Source: Nitrospirota bacterium
GTDB lineage: Bacteria > Nitrospirota > Thermodesulfovibrionia > Thermodesulfovibrionales > UBA1546
NCBI GenBank assembly: GCA_016195565.1
Contig: JACPZK010000021.1
Coordinates: forward strand, 1 to 64,000
DNA: 64,000 nt
Direction: 5' to 3'
Part shown: positions 1 through 9,679 of the stretch, piece after piece
Layout: every line of letters starts with the position of its first letter
How positions within the stretch are numbered: the first letter of the stretch is position 1
The notes under the pieces: model-generated
Database searches by the model: none
Seen by the model: the letters and a program-made list of their open reading frames with translations, nothing else
What the model was told of the DNA's origin: nothing
Translations under genes and position numbers: made by a program

Positions 1-357
1 GCTGAAAGCGAGCTTGTCGCGGGATATTTTACAGAATACAGCGGATTCAGGTTTGCTTTATTTTTCCTCGGCGAATACACAGCGATGCTGATAATGTCTT
101 CTATAGCAGCGCTCTGCTTTTTAGGGGGGTGGACGATACCTAAATTTATTACAGATGCAATGCCTTTCTTGCTGAATGTGCCGGGTATTGTGTGGTTTCT
201 GATAAAGGTTTATGCCTTTATGTTCTTTTATTATTGGGTAAGGGCGACTTTGCCGAGATACAGGTATGATCAGCTTATGGCTATAGGATGGAAAATACTG
301 ATACCTTTAGCCCTGTTCAATATAGTGTTAACAGGATTGATAAAAATATGGATTTAA
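1..357 (+). CDS. nuoH: NADH-quinone oxidoreductase subunit H, C-terminal part
   Basis: This is the 3' end of a gene that begins before the window; the frame is open from base 1. The visible residues include a [10 protein letters not shown] segment, three hydrophobic helices and the [13 protein letters not shown] motif, which is diagnostic of the membrane subunit that forms the quinone-binding chamber of complex I. It ends in a last transmembrane helix ([18 protein letters not shown]). The stop overlaps the likely nuoI start by ten bases, so the two are translationally coupled. Identification is firm; the N-terminus is not visible. Confidence 0.95.
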   Translation, partial: AESELVAGYFTEYSGFRFALFFLGEYTAMLIMSSIAALCFLGGWTIPKFITDAMPFLLNVPGIVWFLIKVYAFMFFYYWVRATLPRYRYDQLMAIGWKILIPLALFNIVLTGLIKIWI

Positions 358-965
358 AAGCAGAGCAACAGAGCAGCAGAGCAACAGAGCAGCAGGATAA
401 AAAAACTACTGCGCTACTGCGCTACTGCGCTACTGCGCTAAGGGCGATATTCTTTGTAGAGATTCTGAAAGGTGTAACGAGGCGCTATCCAAAGGTCAAA
501 AGGCCTGTAAAGCAGGGCTTCAGAGGGATGCACGCCCTTGTGAGGGACCCGAATACAGGGAAGGAGAAGTGTGTTTCCTGTTTAAGATGTGCAACTGTAT
601 GTCCCTCCCAGTGTATCTACATAGACTACAGAGAGCAGGAAGATGGCAGTAGAATTGTAGAAAAATACGAGATAGAAGCCCTCAGATGTGTTTATTGTGG
701 TTACTGTGTTGAGGTATGTCCTGTATGTGCCCTTGTGCTTACCGAGGCCTATGAATATTCCAATTATTCCCGTGACCAGTTTTATTTTGACAGGGAGCGA
801 TTATTAAAAAATTGGGATGAATTTACATCAAAACTGAAGACTGATAAATACTTCAATAAATTCTGGAGACCAGAGGGCATAGATGTAAAAAGAATGCCTG
901 TGGGCAAGAGAATACAGGAGCCAATTTCTCTTGGGTATGACAGTTCAGAATCGAATTTTGGTTAA
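348..965 (+). CDS. nuoI: NADH-quinone oxidoreductase subunit I (2x 4Fe-4S)
   Basis: NuoI carries the two [4Fe-4S] clusters (N6a, N6b) that pass electrons from the peripheral arm to quinone. From the ATG at 348, the two ferredoxin motifs are C75-x2-C-x2-C-x3-C85P and C114-x2-C-x2-C-x3-C124P. An ATG at 288 would extend the protein through nuoH coding sequence, so 348 is preferred. The first 30 residues are unusual: they are encoded by tandem copies of a CAGAGCA-type repeat followed by four copies of a TACTGCGC-type repeat, and precede the conserved FFVEILKG segment. This looks like repeat expansion into the N-terminus. Operon with nuoH upstream and nuoJ downstream. Confidence 0.93.
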   Translation: MDLKAEQQSSRATEQQDKKTTALLRYCATALRAIFFVEILKGVTRRYPKVKRPVKQGFRGMHALVRDPNTGKEKCVSCLRCATVCPSQCIYIDYREQEDGSRIVEKYEIEALRCVYCGYCVEVCPVCALVLTEAYEYSNYSRDQFYFDRERLLKNWDEFTSKLKTDKYFNKFWRPEGIDVKRMPVGKRIQEPISLGYDSSESNFG

Positions 966-1066
966 AACTTGACATAGGCAAGAAATATTGCTTAAATTAA
1001 CAGCTAATTATGATTGATAATTAAATAAAGGATGAGCTTAAAGACAAAACGAGGAGATATTTTGTA

Positions 1067-1579
1067 ATGCTGTCTGAATTGTTTTTTGGATATTTTGCAA
1101 CAATGATAATAATTCTTTCGATTCTTGTTGTGACAAGGAGGAATCCCGTTCACAGCGTTATGTGGATGCTATTGCTTTTCTTCCATATCGCAGGCCTTTA
1201 TCTGTTCCTGAACGCTGAATTTATTGCAGCCATACAGGTTATAGTTTATGCAGGAGCAATACTTGTGCTGTTCCTTTTTGTTTTGCTTCTTCTGAATCTT
1301 AGGGAAGAAGTTAAAGTGAAAAAATTTGTCGGCGCATGGCCCGCCGGGCTTTTTATAACTGCGGCTTTGCTTGTGATTCTCTTGAGTGTGGTAAAGTCTT
1401 TTGTGCCGGGGCCGGCCGGAAAATATTCCATTGAATTTATAAAACAGGAAACTCATACAAAGGCGCTTGGGAAACTCTTATATACCGATTACCTTTTTCC
1501 TTTTGAAATAGCTTCCCTTGTGCTGCTTGTTGCGATTATAGGCGCAATAGTGCTGGCAAAGAGAAAGACGGGGAACTAA
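1067..1579 (+). CDS. nuoJ: NADH-quinone oxidoreductase subunit J
   Basis: A 170-residue membrane protein with about five transmembrane helices. The motif NAEFIAAIQVIVYAGAI followed by a run of VLFLFVLLLLNLRE is typical of NuoJ, including the pi-bulge helix TM3 that links quinone chemistry to the antiporter chain. A GAGGAGATATT ribosome site precedes the ATG. The gap to nuoI is about 100 bases and contains no gene. The downstream gap to nuoK is filled by direct repeats. Confidence 0.93.
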   Translation: MLSELFFGYFATMIIILSILVVTRRNPVHSVMWMLLLFFHIAGLYLFLNAEFIAAIQVIVYAGAILVLFLFVLLLLNLREEVKVKKFVGAWPAGLFITAALLVILLSVVKSFVPGPAGKYSIEFIKQETHTKALGKLLYTDYLFPFEIASLVLLVAIIGAIVLAKRKTGN

Positions 1580-1582
1580 TGA

Positions 1583-1680
1583 AAAGAAGATTCAAGATTC
1601 AAGATTCAAGATTCAGGATGCAGGATTCAAGGCTCAGGAATTTTAAATTTTCAATTTTAAACTTTGAATTCTTGCGGAGC
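1583..1680 (+). repeat. AT-rich direct repeats between nuoJ and nuoK
   Basis: Tandem, slightly varied copies of AAGATTCAAGATTC and CAGGATTCAAGG, then a TTTTAAATTTTCAATTTT tract ending in GAATTCTTGCGG. The same terminal GAATTCTTGCGG recurs after nuoK at 2028-2041, so the same repeat family occupies both gaps of an otherwise tight operon. No gene is seen here. Confidence 0.8.
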
Positions 1681-1685
1681 AAGCT

Positions 1686-1988
1686 ATGGTCCCTTTAAAC
1701 TGGTATCTGATGCTGAGCGCGGTTGTCTTTATGATAGGAGTCTTCGGGTTCCTTACGAGGAGGAATATCATAATAATGTTCATATCTGTTGAACTTATGC
1801 TGAATGCTGTGAATATCAGCCTTGTGGCATTCAGCCATTACCTGCAGGACTTGAGAGGCCAGATTCTTGTGGTCTTTATAATCACTGTTGCAGCGGCAGA
1901 GGCCGCGATAGGGCTTGCGATAATTATTGCGCTGTTCAGGAACAAGGACACAGTCCATGTTGATGAGATGAATGAGATGAAGGGATGA
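1686..1988 (+). CDS. nuoK: NADH-quinone oxidoreductase subunit K
   Basis: A 100-residue, three-helix membrane protein, the usual size of NuoK. It shows [12 protein letters not shown] with the conserved glutamate in helix 2, and [12 protein letters not shown] with the conserved glutamate in helix 3. Both belong to the proton channel of the antiporter-like arm. It lies between nuoJ and nuoL but is separated from each by repeat-filled spacers of about 100-165 bases, unusual for this operon. Confidence 0.94.
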   Translation: MVPLNWYLMLSAVVFMIGVFGFLTRRNIIIMFISVELMLNAVNISLVAFSHYLQDLRGQILVVFIITVAAAEAAIGLAIIIALFRNKDTVHVDEMNEMKG

Positions 1989-2057
1989 AAAGAATATTTA
2001 ATATTCAATATTCAATATTCAAGAATTTTGAATTCTTGCGGACTGTATTGTTTGTTC

Positions 2058-2132
2058 TGTCATTCCCGCAGTTCTTAAGCGGGAATCCAGAAAAAAAGGG
2101 ACTGGATTCTCCGGTCAAACCGGAGAATGACA
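2058..2132 (+). repeat. TCATTCCCGC double-hairpin palindromic element
   Basis: A 75-base element with the plan TGTCATTCCCGC, loop, GCGGGAATCCAG, A-rich centre, CTGGATTCTCCG, loop, CGGAGAATGACA. It contains two small hairpins nested in one long imperfect inverted repeat. Related copies lie at 10046-10114 and, in frame, inside mnmE at 22831-22888. Elements of this sequence type are dispersed in many bacterial genomes; this one sits in the nuoK-nuoL gap. Confidence 0.85.
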
Positions 2133-2153
2133 ACCATTGGAACGGAGTGAGAT

Positions 2154-4073
2154 ATGAATAGTTATCTTTTAATCCCATTTCTGCCGCTTGCCGCCTTTTT
2201 GATAAATATCCTGTTCGGCAGGAAGTATCTGAAGGAGAATAGCCACTGGGTGTCGATACTGGCAGTTGCCGGCTCGTGGATTGTGAGCGTGATAACACTG
2301 CCTGATGTCCTGTCAGGCAAGGTAATAAATGAAGACCTCTACTCATGGATTGTTTCCGGCGAATTCAAAGTCTCCGTAGGGTTCCTTATTGACCAGCTTA
2401 CGGCAGTGATGCTGATTGTTGTGACAACCTGCAGCACACTGATTCATATCTATTCTGTCGGCTATATGCAGGGAGACAAGGGCTACTACCGTTTTTTTGC
2501 ATATCTCAGCCTTTTTACTTTCTGTATGCTGATGCTTGTCATGGCTAATAACTTCCTCCAGTTATATTTCGGGTGGGAGGGCGTCGGTTTGTGTTCATAC
2601 TTTCTCATTGGATATTACTTTGACAAGAAATCAGCCTCTGATGCAGGCAAAAAGGCTTTTATAGTGAACAGATTCGGCGACTTCGGCTTTGGCCTCGGAA
2701 TAATAATGATATTCCTTACATTCGGAACCGTTTATTATGAGCCTGTCTTTTCACAGGCAAAGGGCCTTGCAGCACAGACAATTAATTTCCTTGGATATGA
2801 TGTGCATCTTATGACATTGATTGCGCTTCTTCTTTTCTGCGGCTCAATCGGGAAGTCAGCACAGATGCCGCTCCATGTATGGCTTCCTGATGCAATGGAG
2901 GGCCCCACGCCTGTAAGCGCGCTGATACACGCAGCAACAATGGTAACGGCAGGCGTTTTTCTCGTTGCAAGGTGCAGCCCGATATTCAGCCTTTCTGAAA
3001 CAGCGCTTATAGTGGTTGCATTAACAGGGGCTATAACATCACTCTTTGCTGCAACAATAGGCCTTGTACAGAATGATATAAAAAGGATTATCGCGTATTC
3101 AACTATCAGCCAGCTCGGATATATGTTCCTTGCAGCAGGGGTCGGAGCTTACACCGCAGGAATGTTCCATCTTTATACGCATGCATTCTTTAAAGCCCTT
3201 CTATTTCTCTGTGCAGGAAGCGTTATGCACGCAATGGCAGGAGAGCTTGACCTTCAGAAGATGGGCGGACTCAAGAAATATATGCCCGTTACATACTGGA
3301 CAATGCTTATTGCATCATTGAGCATTGCAGGCGTGCCCGGCTTTGCAGGATTCTTCAGCAAGGATGAAATACTCTGGCTTGCATATTCAGGGCAGAGTCC
3401 TGTGGGGAAATTCGTGTGGGCTATCGGCACTGTGGTTGCGTTCCTTACAGCCTTCTACTCATTCAGGCTTATATTCCTCACGTTCCACGGAAAATTCCGG
3501 GGCACGCACGAACAGGAGCATCATCTCCACGAATCTCCAAAGGCGATGACAATACCATTGATGATTCTCTGCATCGGCGCTGTTGCATCAGGATGGATTG
3601 GGATTCCCCATCTACTTGGAGGCGGCGCGCATTTCACGGAATTTTTAAAACCTGTGCTCGGGCATCCCGAAGCGCACGGCACACATGCAGAGGAATGGAT
3701 GGTGATGGCGATATCAATAATTGCAGGTTTTTCAGGGATAGGGCTTGCAGCATTATTCTATCTCATAAAGACTGATATTCCTGTCATGCTCGCGCAGAAA
3801 TTCAATGCCGCATATAAAGTGCTCTGGAATAAATACTATGTGGATGAACTTTACAGTCTTATAATTGTGAGGCCAACAATCTGGACAGCTAAGAATATAC
3901 TTATTGGTATTACGGATGCAAGGATTATTGAGGCTGTTGTTAATGGAGTTCCTAAAGGCATTGGAGAGTTAAGCAGGATATTGAGGAAAGCCCAGACAGG
4001 CTTGTTACAGCACTATGCAGCGATAATGGCGCTTGGTGTGTTAGTTATAGTTGCCATGATGCTTCTGAGGTAA
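2154..4073 (+). CDS. nuoL: NADH-quinone oxidoreductase subunit L
   Basis: A 639-residue antiporter-like subunit with a long C-terminal extension (lateral helix), the normal NuoL size. Visible family motifs include FFAYLSLFTFCMLMLVMANN, the GWEGVGLCSYFLIGYY segment with the conserved glutamate, KSAQMPLHVWLPDAMEGPTPVSALIHAATMV, and DIKRIIAYSTISQLGYM. It pumps protons at the distal end of the membrane arm. A histidine-rich loop (EQEHHLHES) follows the core. Three bases separate its stop from the nuoM start. Confidence 0.96.
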   Translation: MNSYLLIPFLPLAAFLINILFGRKYLKENSHWVSILAVAGSWIVSVITLPDVLSGKVINEDLYSWIVSGEFKVSVGFLIDQLTAVMLIVVTTCSTLIHIYSVGYMQGDKGYYRFFAYLSLFTFCMLMLVMANNFLQLYFGWEGVGLCSYFLIGYYFDKKSASDAGKKAFIVNRFGDFGFGLGIIMIFLTFGTVYYEPVFSQAKGLAAQTINFLGYDVHLMTLIALLLFCGSIGKSAQMPLHVWLPDAMEGPTPVSALIHAATMVTAGVFLVARCSPIFSLSETALIVVALTGAITSLFAATIGLVQNDIKRIIAYSTISQLGYMFLAAGVGAYTAGMFHLYTHAFFKALLFLCAGSVMHAMAGELDLQKMGGLKKYMPVTYWTMLIASLSIAGVPGFAGFFSKDEILWLAYSGQSPVGKFVWAIGTVVAFLTAFYSFRLIFLTFHGKFRGTHEQEHHLHESPKAMTIPLMILCIGAVASGWIGIPHLLGGGAHFTEFLKPVLGHPEAHGTHAEEWMVMAISIIAGFSGIGLAALFYLIKTDIPVMLAQKFNAAYKVLWNKYYVDELYSLIIVRPTIWTAKNILIGITDARIIEAVVNGVPKGIGELSRILRKAQTGLLQHYAAIMALGVLVIVAMMLLR

Positions 4074-4076
4074 TAT

Positions 4077-5621
4077 ATGGAACAGGTGATAATAAATAAC
4101 TTAGGTTTTCCGATATTGAGCACATTGATATTCCTGCCAATTGCAGGCGCGGCTCTTTTGCTCCTGATAAGCAGGTCTAATGAAAACCTCATAAAATGGC
4201 TGAGCCTTATTGTGAGCACGGCGGCATTTATTATTTCAATTCCTTTGTTTACGGAGTTCAAGAAGTCCACGCACCTTATGCAGTTTACAGAAAAACATGC
4301 ATGGATTCCTTCGTTGAATATTAATTACAGTCTCGGCATTGACGGCATAAGCATACTGTTTGTCCTTCTCTCAGCCCTTATTACAATACTCTGCGTTCTT
4401 ATCTCATGGAATTCCATCAAGGCAAAGACAAAGGAATTTTATATCTCTATTCTGATAATGGAAGGCGCAATGATAGGCGTTTTCTGTTCGCTGGATTTCA
4501 TGCTCTTCTATCTGTTCTGGGAGGCGATGCTGATACCTATGTATCTTTTGATAGGCGTATGGGGCGGGCCTAACAGAATTTATGCCGCTGTAAAATTCTT
4601 CCTCTTCACGCTTGTTGGAAGCGTGCTTATGCTTGTCGGAATAATCGTCCTTTATTATCAGGCAGGCGGGACCTTTGACATACTTGAACTTACGACAAAG
4701 GCATATCCCTATCAATTGCAGCTCTGGCTCTTCTGGGCGTTCTTTGCTGCATTTGCCGTAAAGGTGCCGATGTTCCCTGTGCATACGTGGCTTCCTGATG
4801 CGCATACGGAGGCTCCTACGGCGGGAAGCGTTATTCTTGCGGCTGTTCTTATAAAGATGGGCGCTTATGGTTTTATCAGGTTCTCATTGCCGTTATTCCC
4901 TGAGGCGTCAAAGGCAATGACGCCTGTAATGCTTACGCTTTCTGTTATTGCGATAATTTACGGCGCGGTGATATGCCTTGCCCAGACAGATTTAAAGAGG
5001 CTTATCGCATACAGCTCTGTCAGCCACATGGGTTTCGTAACGCTCGGAATATTTGCCCTGAATTTGCAGGGCATGGAAGGCGGAATACTCCAGATGATAA
5101 ACCATGGCATAGTCACGGGCGCTTTGTTTTTGAGCGTCGGAATGATTTATGACAGGACTCATACACGGCAGATTTCTGATTACGGAGGAGTCGCTTCCGT
5201 AATGCCTGTGTATGCGTCTTTGTTTATGGTGTTTACGCTTGCATCAATAGGGCTTCCGGCAACAAACGGGTTCATAGGAGAGTTCCTGATTATTCTCGGA
5301 GGGTTCAAGGCTAATCAATGGGCAGGCGTGCTTGCGGCAACAGGCATAATCATAGGCGCAGGTTATATGCTATGGCTCTATCAGAGGGTTTTTTTCATGG
5401 AGACAAACCAGAAGATAGCACAGATGGGGCTTGCAGATATTAATCTAAGGGAAATAATAACCCTTCTGCCGATGATCATACTGATATTCTGGATCGGAGT
5501 TTATCCCAATTTGTTCTTGGACTTCATGCACGAATCTGTAAAACACCTGCTTGAAAGGATAAACGCCGGAGGCGGCACAGAGACGGGTATAGCAAAAAAT
5601 ATTCTGGAGATAATCAAATGA
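4077..5621 (+). CDS. nuoM: NADH-quinone oxidoreductase subunit M
   Basis: A 514-residue antiporter-like membrane subunit. Motifs: NYSLGIDGISILFVLL near the N-terminus, FYLFWEAMLIPMYLLIGVWGG with the channel glutamate, AVKVPMFPVHTWLPDAHTEAPTAGSVILA, and DLKRLIAYSSVSHMGFV. These define NuoM rather than NuoL or NuoN. The stop overlaps the nuoN start by four bases (ATGA), indicating coupling. Confidence 0.96.
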   Translation: MEQVIINNLGFPILSTLIFLPIAGAALLLLISRSNENLIKWLSLIVSTAAFIISIPLFTEFKKSTHLMQFTEKHAWIPSLNINYSLGIDGISILFVLLSALITILCVLISWNSIKAKTKEFYISILIMEGAMIGVFCSLDFMLFYLFWEAMLIPMYLLIGVWGGPNRIYAAVKFFLFTLVGSVLMLVGIIVLYYQAGGTFDILELTTKAYPYQLQLWLFWAFFAAFAVKVPMFPVHTWLPDAHTEAPTAGSVILAAVLIKMGAYGFIRFSLPLFPEASKAMTPVMLTLSVIAIIYGAVICLAQTDLKRLIAYSSVSHMGFVTLGIFALNLQGMEGGILQMINHGIVTGALFLSVGMIYDRTHTRQISDYGGVASVMPVYASLFMVFTLASIGLPATNGFIGEFLIILGGFKANQWAGVLAATGIIIGAGYMLWLYQRVFFMETNQKIAQMGLADINLREIITLLPMIILIFWIGVYPNLFLDFMHESVKHLLERINAGGGTETGIAKNILEIIK

Positions 5622-7054
5622 CAAATCCTGCCGGATTCATAATGCCTGACCTTGGGCCGGTTATGCCTGAAATCGTAATGACTTGCCTTGCCCTTCTCAT
5701 CCTTCTTTCAGAGCTTGTGATTAAAAGAAAAGAGACAATCGCTTTCCTGAGCATCGTGAGCGTTGCAGTGGTTACCTATCTGCTTGCCGGTTCCACGGGA
5801 ACCACGTTTAACGGCATGTTTATAGCTGACGGCTACAGCCTGTTTTTCAAGCTTATATTTATGCTTAATGTTGTTCTGACTGTCCTTATATCAGTGAAAT
5901 ACATTGCAATTGAAAAAGTGAATTTCGGGGAATATTACGGCCTTATACTCTTTTCCACTCTTGGCATGATGCTTATGGCATCGGCAGGAGACTTGATAAC
6001 CCTTTATATCGGGCTTGAGCTTATGGCTTTGAGCACTTATGTGCTCGCGGGATTCCTCAGGCACGATATAAAGTCTAACGAGGCTGCAATAAAGTATTTC
6101 CTCCTCGGCGCGTTCGCTTCGGCATTTTTGCTCTACGGCATATCATTGATATACGGGCTTACAGGCACGACAGACCTTCATGCAATATCCTCATATATAT
6201 CACAGAAAGGGCTTTCAGGCAATCCTGTTTTAACGCTGTCTATGATCATGTTTGCGGTTGCTTTATCGTTCAAGATAGCTGCCGTTCCTTTCCATATGTG
6301 GGCGCCTGATGTTTACGAGGGCGCGCCTACTTCCATCACTGCGTTTATGTCTGTGGGGCCTAAGGCTGCCGGGTTTGCCCTGATTGGAAGGGTTTTCATG
6401 ACAGCATTCGGCGCGGCAAGAATTGAATGGACAGGCATTCTTATCCCGATAGCGATACTCACAATGGCTGTCGGAAACATAATTGCCCTTTCCCAGACCA
6501 ATATAAAGAGAATGCTTGCGTATTCTTCAATAGCACATGCGGGTTATATGCTTCTTGGAATAATTGCAGGGACATCTGAAGGCCTGGCAAGTGTTCTGAA
6601 TTATCTGTTTATTTATGCATTCATGAACATAGGCGCATTTGCAGTTGTGATTATGCTCAGGTCAGAGGGATTTAAGGGAGATAATATCTCTGATTATGAG
6701 GGGCTTGCAAAGACACATCCATTAGCTGCCGCCTTGATGCTTGTATTTATGTTTTCACTTACAGGGATTCCACCCACGGCAGGGTTTATGGGCAAGTTTT
6801 ATCTTTTCATGAGCGCAGTAAGCGCAGGATATACATGGCTTGCAGTGACGGCGGTTATATTCAGCGCGATATCAGCATATTTTTATCTGCGAATCGTAAT
6901 GTACATGTACATGAAAGAACCCAAGACCGAAGTTCAGCTTTCTGCCTCTCCGGGGATAGCCCTTGCGCTTGCAATAACAGTAATCGCAGTTCTGGTTATC
7001 GGAGTGCTGCCCTCAAAAGTCATCAGTGTTGCCCGCATAGCAGCAGGATTTTAA
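5618..7054 (+). CDS. nuoN: NADH-quinone oxidoreductase subunit N
   Basis: A 478-residue antiporter-like subunit. Diagnostic motifs are LITLYIGLELMALSTYVLAG with the conserved glutamate, KIAAVPFHMWAPDVYEGAPTSITAFMS and NIKRMLAYSSIAHAGYML. It is the last gene of the nuo operon visible here. No clear terminator follows; the next gene is convergent and starts its 3' end 30 bases downstream. Confidence 0.96.
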   Translation: MTNPAGFIMPDLGPVMPEIVMTCLALLILLSELVIKRKETIAFLSIVSVAVVTYLLAGSTGTTFNGMFIADGYSLFFKLIFMLNVVLTVLISVKYIAIEKVNFGEYYGLILFSTLGMMLMASAGDLITLYIGLELMALSTYVLAGFLRHDIKSNEAAIKYFLLGAFASAFLLYGISLIYGLTGTTDLHAISSYISQKGLSGNPVLTLSMIMFAVALSFKIAAVPFHMWAPDVYEGAPTSITAFMSVGPKAAGFALIGRVFMTAFGAARIEWTGILIPIAILTMAVGNIIALSQTNIKRMLAYSSIAHAGYMLLGIIAGTSEGLASVLNYLFIYAFMNIGAFAVVIMLRSEGFKGDNISDYEGLAKTHPLAAALMLVFMFSLTGIPPTAGFMGKFYLFMSAVSAGYTWLAVTAVIFSAISAYFYLRIVMYMYMKEPKTEVQLSASPGIALALAITVIAVLVIGVLPSKVISVARIAAGF

Positions 7055-7083
7055 GAATGATTGAAGAGGCAATGAAGTATTAA

Positions 7084-7980
7084 TCATATCTGTTCAACAG
7101 GATAACCCTTCCTTTTCAGCAGCTCTATAATCCCTTTATTCCCGACAAGGTGCCCTGCGCCGACAACAACAAAGTAGCTCTCGTTTGTTTTTAAGAATTC
7201 TTCTATCATGGATGTCATATTTGCATTTCTTTCGTAGTAGAGCTTTTCATATATCCGGGCGATCCGCCTGTCTCCGTTTACTCTCGATGCTATTGATTCT
7301 ATGCCTTTTGCATCTCCTGTCAGCCAAGCCTGAAGAAGCTTATCAATTTCCTGTTTAAGTATTTTTAAATCTTTCAGCGTATGAAGTAAAAACAGTTCCT
7401 GCTCTTCATCAGAAAATCCTGAAAGGAGATTAATCTGATAATCAAGGCTTTCAAGTTCCATTATCTTTTTCTTTCCCGCAGCCTTTTTAAGGAAATGATT
7501 GTCTATCCCGTATTGGGGATTAAACCCCAGTTTCATGAGTTCTATTGATTCCAATGTCATTGCTAAAAACCATGGTTTTTGTTTGTTTATCAGCTCAAGG
7601 GGCATGCCCATGCTCCCTGTTTCTTTTTTGACGAGCTCGTAAGTCTCTTTTGAAACATGTTTTTCCAGTGTTTCATTTCCCGGATAGAAGGCGCTTGTCA
7701 GTAATTTCTGCAAATCCAGTTTAGCTGCATCATTGATATTTGCCTCTACTGCGAGAATATTTGATTTTTCAAAAGCATCTTCGATTTTATTGTTTAAAGG
7801 ATAAACCTCTTTTTTCATGAGGTGCACAGAGCCGAGCACATAAACGGTTGATGTCTTTGACTGGACTTTCCACATGAATGTCTTCTGATTTTGAGCAGCA
7901 GCATTGTGGGCATACAGAGACGCATCAAGCAGAAATAGAATCAAGAAAAAAGGCAGAAACCTTGCCGTTAATTTTCTCAT
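7084..7980 (-). CDS. TraB/GumN family protein, exported
   Basis: A 298-residue protein with an N-terminal signal sequence (residues 1-30, ending AHNAAAQ). The domain has the TraB/GumN pattern: FMWKVQSKTSTVYVLGSVHLMK near the start, an ILAVEANI segment, and a C-terminal VVVGAGHLVGNKGIIELLKRKGY, which supply the conserved GxxH and GxHLxG motifs. In eukaryotic Tiki the same fold is a metalloprotease; the bacterial role is not established. It is convergent to nuoN. Likely periplasmic or lipid-facing. Confidence 0.85.
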   Translation of the reverse strand: MRKLTARFLPFFLILFLLDASLYAHNAAAQNQKTFMWKVQSKTSTVYVLGSVHLMKKEVYPLNNKIEDAFEKSNILAVEANINDAAKLDLQKLLTSAFYPGNETLEKHVSKETYELVKKETGSMGMPLELINKQKPWFLAMTLESIELMKLGFNPQYGIDNHFLKKAAGKKKIMELESLDYQINLLSGFSDEEQELFLLHTLKDLKILKQEIDKLLQAWLTGDAKGIESIASRVNGDRRIARIYEKLYYERNANMTSMIEEFLKTNESYFVVVGAGHLVGNKGIIELLKRKGYPVEQI

Positions 7981-8095
7981 TTAATTGCTCCCTTGAGTTT
8001 TATTCTAATTATACTATGTCTGACAATAGATTGACTGCAAACATCCTGCATGATATTCTCTATATCAAGTGGTAGGCAGTAAGCAAGGAGGTATT

Positions 8096-9271
8096 ATGCC
8101 TTATGATTTTGTTTTGCCTGATTTAGGTGAAGGCATCACAGAGGGCGAGATACGGAGATGGCTTGTCAAGGAAGGCGATGCTGTTGAAGAGCATCAGACT
8201 GTTCTTGAGATAGAGACAGACAAGGCAGTGGTGGAAGTCCCATCCCCTAAAAAAGGGAAGGTCTTGAAGATAAACAAAAACATCGGCGATATTGCAAAGG
8301 TCGGTGAGGTATTGATGACTATTTCGGAAGCAGGCGAAGCTGTTGAAGAAAAGCCAAAAGCAGAAGAAAGGCCAAAATCTGTTTCTGTTGTCGGCGTATT
8401 GCCTGAAGAAGAGGAAGAAATACTTGCAACGCCTGCTGTAAGGGCATTGGCAAAAGAGCTTGGCGTTAAGCTTGAATCAATCAAAGGATCGGGTCCGGGC
8501 GGAAGCATTACGAAAGATGATGTCACAGAGGCCTCTGCAAAAGGCAAAAAGACTGAAGACCAGTACGGCGCGATAGAGAGGCTGGCGATAAAAGGATTGA
8601 GAAGGACCATAGCAAAGAACCTCATTACATCACAAAAGACAACTGCCTTTGTAACAGGAATGGATGAGGCAGACATTACCGAGTTATGGAATCTGAGAGA
8701 GAGGGAGAAAAAAACCATACAAGGGAAAGGCATTCATCTTACATTTCTGCCATTTTTCATTAAAGCTGTGCAACATGCACTTGCAGAGCATCCTTTGCTT
8801 AATGCATCTGTTGATGAACAAAGGGAAGAGATAATAATCAAAAAATATTACAACATCGGCGTTGCCGTTGACACGCCTGACGGCTTGATGGTTCCAGTGA
8901 TAAAAAATGCCGACAAAAAGACCATTCTTGAACTCGCCTCAGAGATTCAGGTGTTAAGCGTTAAAGCGCGAGAGAGAAAGATAATGCTTGAAGAGATAAA
9001 GGGGAGCACTTTTACAATCACAAATTACGGACATTTCGGAGGATGGTTTGCAACGCCAATAATCAATTATCCTGATGTTGCGATACTCGGCACAGGCAAG
9101 ATTTCCGAAAAGCCGTGGGTCAAGGACGGCCAGATTGTTATCAGAAAAATCCTGCCGTTATCGCTTACCTTTGACCACAGGGTGACAGACGGTGTTGATT
9201 CAGCAAAGTTTTTGTCTAAAGTTATTCAATACCTTGAAGACCCGGCACTGCTGTTTATTGAGAGTGCATGA
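8096..9271 (+). CDS. pdhC: 2-oxo acid dehydrogenase E2 (dihydrolipoamide acyltransferase)
   Basis: E2 core of a pyruvate or branched-chain 2-oxo acid dehydrogenase complex, transferring acyl groups to CoA. It has one N-terminal lipoyl domain with the lipoylation site ETDKAVVEVPSP, a linker rich in E, K and A, a peripheral subunit-binding domain (ATPAVRALAKELGV, GPGGSITKDDV) and a catalytic domain ending with DHRVTDG, the active-site histidine motif. The ATG at 8096 has a perfect AAGGAGG site seven bases upstream; an in-frame start at 8069 lacks one. The E1 genes lie 2.7 kb downstream, separated by a toxin-antitoxin pair and acdA. No E3 gene is seen. Confidence 0.93.
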   Translation: MPYDFVLPDLGEGITEGEIRRWLVKEGDAVEEHQTVLEIETDKAVVEVPSPKKGKVLKINKNIGDIAKVGEVLMTISEAGEAVEEKPKAEERPKSVSVVGVLPEEEEEILATPAVRALAKELGVKLESIKGSGPGGSITKDDVTEASAKGKKTEDQYGAIERLAIKGLRRTIAKNLITSQKTTAFVTGMDEADITELWNLREREKKTIQGKGIHLTFLPFFIKAVQHALAEHPLLNASVDEQREEIIIKKYYNIGVAVDTPDGLMVPVIKNADKKTILELASEIQVLSVKARERKIMLEEIKGSTFTITNYGHFGGWFATPIINYPDVAILGTGKISEKPWVKDGQIVIRKILPLSLTFDHRVTDGVDSAKFLSKVIQYLEDPALLFIESA

Positions 9272-9289
9272 AGGATAGTAGAGAAAAAA

Positions 9290-9679
9290 TCAGAAACTTA
9301 TTTTCTGCGAATATCGTTTGAACCACTTTGCCGTATCGGTGACCGAGGCTTTTCCAGTTGCCATGTTGAGGGTAAAGTCCTCAAGTTCTTTCTGCGATGT
9401 TTCAAGATTAAAGCCGTTTATGCGAAGGAATAGTCCGGTCGATGAAATTGCTGTCCGTTTGTTCCCGTCAATAAACGGATGATTTTTGACAAGCGATTCC
9501 ATGAGCGCCGCTGCTTTTTGAAAAATATTAGGATAGAGGTCTTCTCCTCCGAAGGTTGCCATCGGCCTTGCTACCGCAGACTGAAGAAGCCCCAAGTCCC
9601 TTATCCCGTGAGAGCCGCCTGTCTCATCAATCAGCCTGCTGTGAATGAAAAGCACTTGTTCGGCTGTAAGATATTTCAC
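9290..9679 (-). CDS. doc: Doc/Fic-family toxin
   Basis: A 129-residue death-on-curing type protein. The Fic motif HPFIDGNKRTA is present around residues 65-75, and the N-terminal MKYLTAEQVLFIHSRLI is typical of Doc. Doc proteins phosphorylate EF-Tu and arrest translation. The start overlaps the stop of the antitoxin gene by four bases (9676-9679), so antitoxin is translated first. The partner is an AbrB-type rather than a Phd protein. Confidence 0.9.
   Translation of the reverse strand: MKYLTAEQVLFIHSRLIDETGGSHGIRDLGLLQSAVARPMATFGGEDLYPNIFQKAAALMESLVKNHPFIDGNKRTAISSTGLFLRINGFNLETSQKELEDFTLNMATGKASVTDTAKWFKRYSQKISF

Noticed and set aside
288-347. N-terminal extension of NuoI from an ATG at 288
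   Set aside because: These codons lie within the conserved end of nuoH in another frame and have no ribosome site; 348 gives the expected overlap.
1169-1456. Minus-strand ORFs inside nuo, trp, serS and other core genes
   Set aside because: They are reverse-frame shadows of well-identified genes with no independent signals.
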